From the NCBI GenBank assembly GCA_000328365.1, contig KB299000.1, positions 181,750 to 245,749 on the forward strand: 64,000 bases of DNA, in the 5' to 3' direction. Below are positions 61,196 to 64,000 of this stretch, piece after piece. The number at the start of each line of letters is the position of its first letter. Positions within the stretch are counted from its first letter, which is position 1. The DNA comes from Capitella teleta. Its lineage: Eukaryota; Annelida; Polychaeta; Capitellidae. The translations under genes were made by a program, and so were the position numbers. The notes under the pieces are model-generated. The model was not told the origin of the DNA. It saw only the letters and a program-made list of their open reading frames with translations, and did not search any database.

Positions 61196-63759
61196 GTGTG
61201 TTCATTACATCAGCACACCTATTTATCTTGTATCATATCAGAGTGTAGATCGAAGCTGTATGGGGGCTAGATTAAGCACTTGGTGATTCGAATTGTGATT
61301 ATAAATGAAGACCCTCCAATTATAGTGATCTACTCATACGAGGTATTTAAAAGTAGTAAATGATTCAGTCGTGAAGTGCACTGAACCACCAAGTCACACA
61401 CCCTGAAAACCTTGGCTTTCACGCAGAGTTTCAATTAGTTTATCGTGTTTATTATTGTTGTTGTTACATATAAGGTTTTGTGTCTTCACCTGAGCACTCT
61501 GCTATATGCAGCATACAATTATGACGTCCTTTCACAAGTGCATTGCACACGAAATCCGAGCGGTTTACTTCAGTGGCTCGATTGCCAACCGTTTGAATCA
61601 GTTTGGACTTTGTGGAATACGCGGGAAGCCTCCACTATAACGGTATACAAGTAAAAAATGAATCACATCCTGTTTTCACCATTTTTGATGCATCCATGAG
61701 CATTCCTTTCAGTCACATTAGACTACTGAAAACAGCGCTTTCTGTACGAGCATAATTTATGGTCGTCAGCGGTTAACCAGAAATTCACAAGGTCCACGTT
61801 TATTTATCTCGGAAGCGATTCTGCAATATTTAACGCGTGTATTTAATCCAAAAGTTGAAGCAGTTTTCACTTTCAGATAATTAATAGAAATAATTAAGTC
61901 ACCCTTTACGCACTCACGTATGCACGATAAAAATAAATCGCCTGTTATATAGAACAGATCTATGAAATATTCATGTTGTTTAACTTTCACAAGATATAGG
62001 TAAGTCAAGTTGAGCTTAAATAGCGCACACTTCACTTCAACTGACAGCTTTATCAGCCGATGCATCACAAATTCGTGATAAAGTGCTCGGTTTGCTTTCA
62101 ATCTCTTCTGATCTCAGACATGACTATTCTACACACACCTGTGGCTATTGCTCTTTATTTCCCAGATATTTATTCGAATTAAAATTGGTATATATTTCAG
62201 TTGAATGTTGAAGCCATAAAACTAAAATTCTATGGTGTGTTATGCCTTTAACCGGTGTAACAGTCTCTATAGTCCCCCGAATAGGTCATAGGTCAATAAG
62301 TCATAGGATTAGCTTTGCAGTAGGATTAAATATGCTGTTGGACCGGTTTAATGCAGACTTTGACGGCAGCATGTGCATTGTATTTCACTGCATGAAACCA
62401 TGCAGCTCTCTATGTATTTTTTAATAGTTTAAATATTTCATTAAAATACTTCGATATGCAGAGAGGTGATGCCATGGTTAATCATGCATAATTTCGTACT
62501 CATCATTACTGATAACAGCTTCTTGCCAGCAATTAAAATTCTCAACTCCAGATAGGCAGCTAATTTAAGCGAACCGAAACGACGACGCTGTAATATTGGT
62601 TACCTCCTGTGAATAAACACCTTGAGTTATGTAGAAAATAAAAGTCAGTTTTATTGACTGCAGCGTAGAGTACCCGAGAGAAAGTAAAAGACAGAGTTAT
62701 AATTATCTTGTGTTTATCGGGTGGTAGAACGACCTGCTACCCCTTGGTGAATCATACAGCACAATATCAGCATTGTTCACAAATGAAAACCGGTTGCATG
62801 CCTTGCATGTTATTCACGTGGCGTCACGTGTTGAGAGTCTTGCTCTTCTTGGCTGCAGGTGAATCATCATCATCGCACATGGATCCACTACAGAGGCAAA
62901 TTTCATGCATTCCTTCTTGGAATTTGCCAGTTTGTTGTGCTACCATTTAATATATTACATAATGGCTGAGTTGCCGACCACTGTACAGCTGGATATTAAT
63001 CGGCTTTGGAGATTTGCTTACAGATCCCTGGCGTTATTGTTACTGGTATTTAGCTCCATATTCTGCGTGCGGTGCTTGCCTTTGTAGTTCATCCAAATCT
63101 GTATGAACCGCCTCTATGTGGTTTGGTGGTGAGTTGCAATTTGAGTGCATGAACGAGAATACACGTAATGATATCTATCTTAAGATCATAACGCACTCGC
63201 AGAATTGCCAGTCATTCAGCCGATTCTAAGGCATGCATCACCGGGTGTGCGTTCCATCTCCTTGAAATGCATCGCGCTATGAGCCTATGACGTTACATGG
63301 CGTTCTCTTTTTAACGTGTAATTGCATGTAACGCTATGACGTCACTAATAGGTTTCGATCGTGTTATTTTTATTTATTTTTTTGTGCTTAAAAATGGCGC
63401 AATCTTTGCAATATATGCAAATAATTTGTGTCTGGGATAATGTTCCAATCGGTGAGTTCGATTATATCAAATTAATGTCACGAAGGCGCGCAAGACGGGG
63501 TTTACTATTGTGAGAGTTAATTGAGGATTTTAATGGCTTCAAATTGCGCTGTGAGTGCGTCATGATCATAAGTTCATAACGGGTGTAGAAAGGGAAATTT
63601 TCTCTCGTCACATGCAGAGAACCATGTGTCATATGGAGCGATATTACAGGGTATTTTGATACGTGCTACGTGAGAGGGTTGTTTTTTGTTTTGTTTTGAT
63701 TTGTTTGTTTTTTTTTTTGTTTTTTGTTTTTTGTTTTTTGGTGTGGATCCGATCAATCG
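61196..63759. other. No further exon recognised
   Basis: Probably intron of the gene starting at 61,037, or intergenic. TGACGTCA at 63337-63344. Open frames at 61,766-62,101 (minus) and 62,708-62,950 (plus) are unrecognised. Confidence 0.3.
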
Positions 63760-63816
63760 ACGAGCAGACGACGCCACAGCACCAGTTCGGAGCGGCCAAC
63801 TGAGTGTTACGCAATG
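63760..63816 (+). repeat. Dispersed SINE-like repeat, copy 3
   Basis: CGAGCAGACGACGCCACAGC, then GGAGCGGCCAACTGAGTGTT and ACGCAATG. Closest to copy 2. Preceded by a T-rich run (63,679-63,740). Confidence 0.7.
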
Positions 63817-64000
63817 CTGTCCCACCAGCTCATACTAGTTCGTTAATGTATATTACTTAAACATAATTTATAAAACATAATCTATTATTTATTATTTAAT
63901 ATTTATTAAACATAATCTATACTTACAATACACTGGTCGTTTTCATTCTCGCACATTGCTCTGTCAATTCATAATTCGACCGGTCAATTACAGTTATTGA
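63817..64000. other. Right end of the window
   Basis: AT-rich with a short direct repeat (TTTAT...AAACATAATCTAT). No gene. Confidence 0.3.

Overview
This is a stretch of animal nuclear DNA. The protein genes are split by canonical GT-AG introns, many only 45-100 bp long, with AATAAA signals after several stop codons. The intergenic DNA is AT-rich and holds decayed LINEs, Ty3/gypsy-type LTR fossils, pogo, Tc1 and hAT-type relics, minisatellites and hairpins. A rhodopsin-class peptide-type receptor, tandem sigma-class glutathione S-transferases, a RIT/Ric GTPase and a NACHT-WD protein fit an invertebrate metazoan, possibly a lophotrochozoan. The sequence alone does not fix the species.

Layout. 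A complete single-coding-exon receptor (GPCR) lies at 1.1-2.2 kb on the plus strand. From 9.5 to 23.2 kb, four complete sigma-class GST genes run head to tail on the plus strand. All have five coding exons of identical size, apart from two optional extra codons in the first copy. The spaces between them hold minisatellites, a LINE tail and a Tc1 relic. A minus-strand gene for an SRFBP1/BUD22-like nuclear protein (six exons, 387 aa) spans 28.2-30.1 kb. From 30.6 to 35.0 kb is a transposon graveyard: a LINE that received both an LTR element and a 939-bp pogo-like element. A RIT/Ric-type Ras GTPase (five exons, 232 aa, plus strand) follows at 35.8-37.8 kb. The mitochondrial ATP synthase alpha subunit (eight exons, 553 aa, minus strand) is at 39.5-42.0 kb. 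A second repeat block fills 42.4-48.7 kb: a reverse-transcriptase fragment, a pogo transposase N-terminus, a LINE tail and a CsRn1-like LTR fossil. At 50.9-57.4 kb a minus-strand gene encodes a 1667-aa NACHT-WD-repeat protein whose first residues form a textbook myristoylation-plus-palmitoylation signal. Beyond it are candidate 5' UTR exons, a dispersed SINE-like repeat and the first coding exon of an unidentified plus-strand gene (61.0 kb) that seems to run out of the window.

How the parts relate. The GST array is one locus made by repeated whole-gene duplication. Copy C has the most readable promoter: an antioxidant-response/Maf-type site fused to an E-box, a second TCACGTGA box, a TATA box and a short 5' UTR exon. 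The other genes look like unrelated neighbours. I see no operon or trans-splicing signal. The most unusual gene is the membrane-anchor-bearing NACHT-WD protein, which has the layout of an innate-immune or signalling STAND ATPase but no recognisable death-fold domain.
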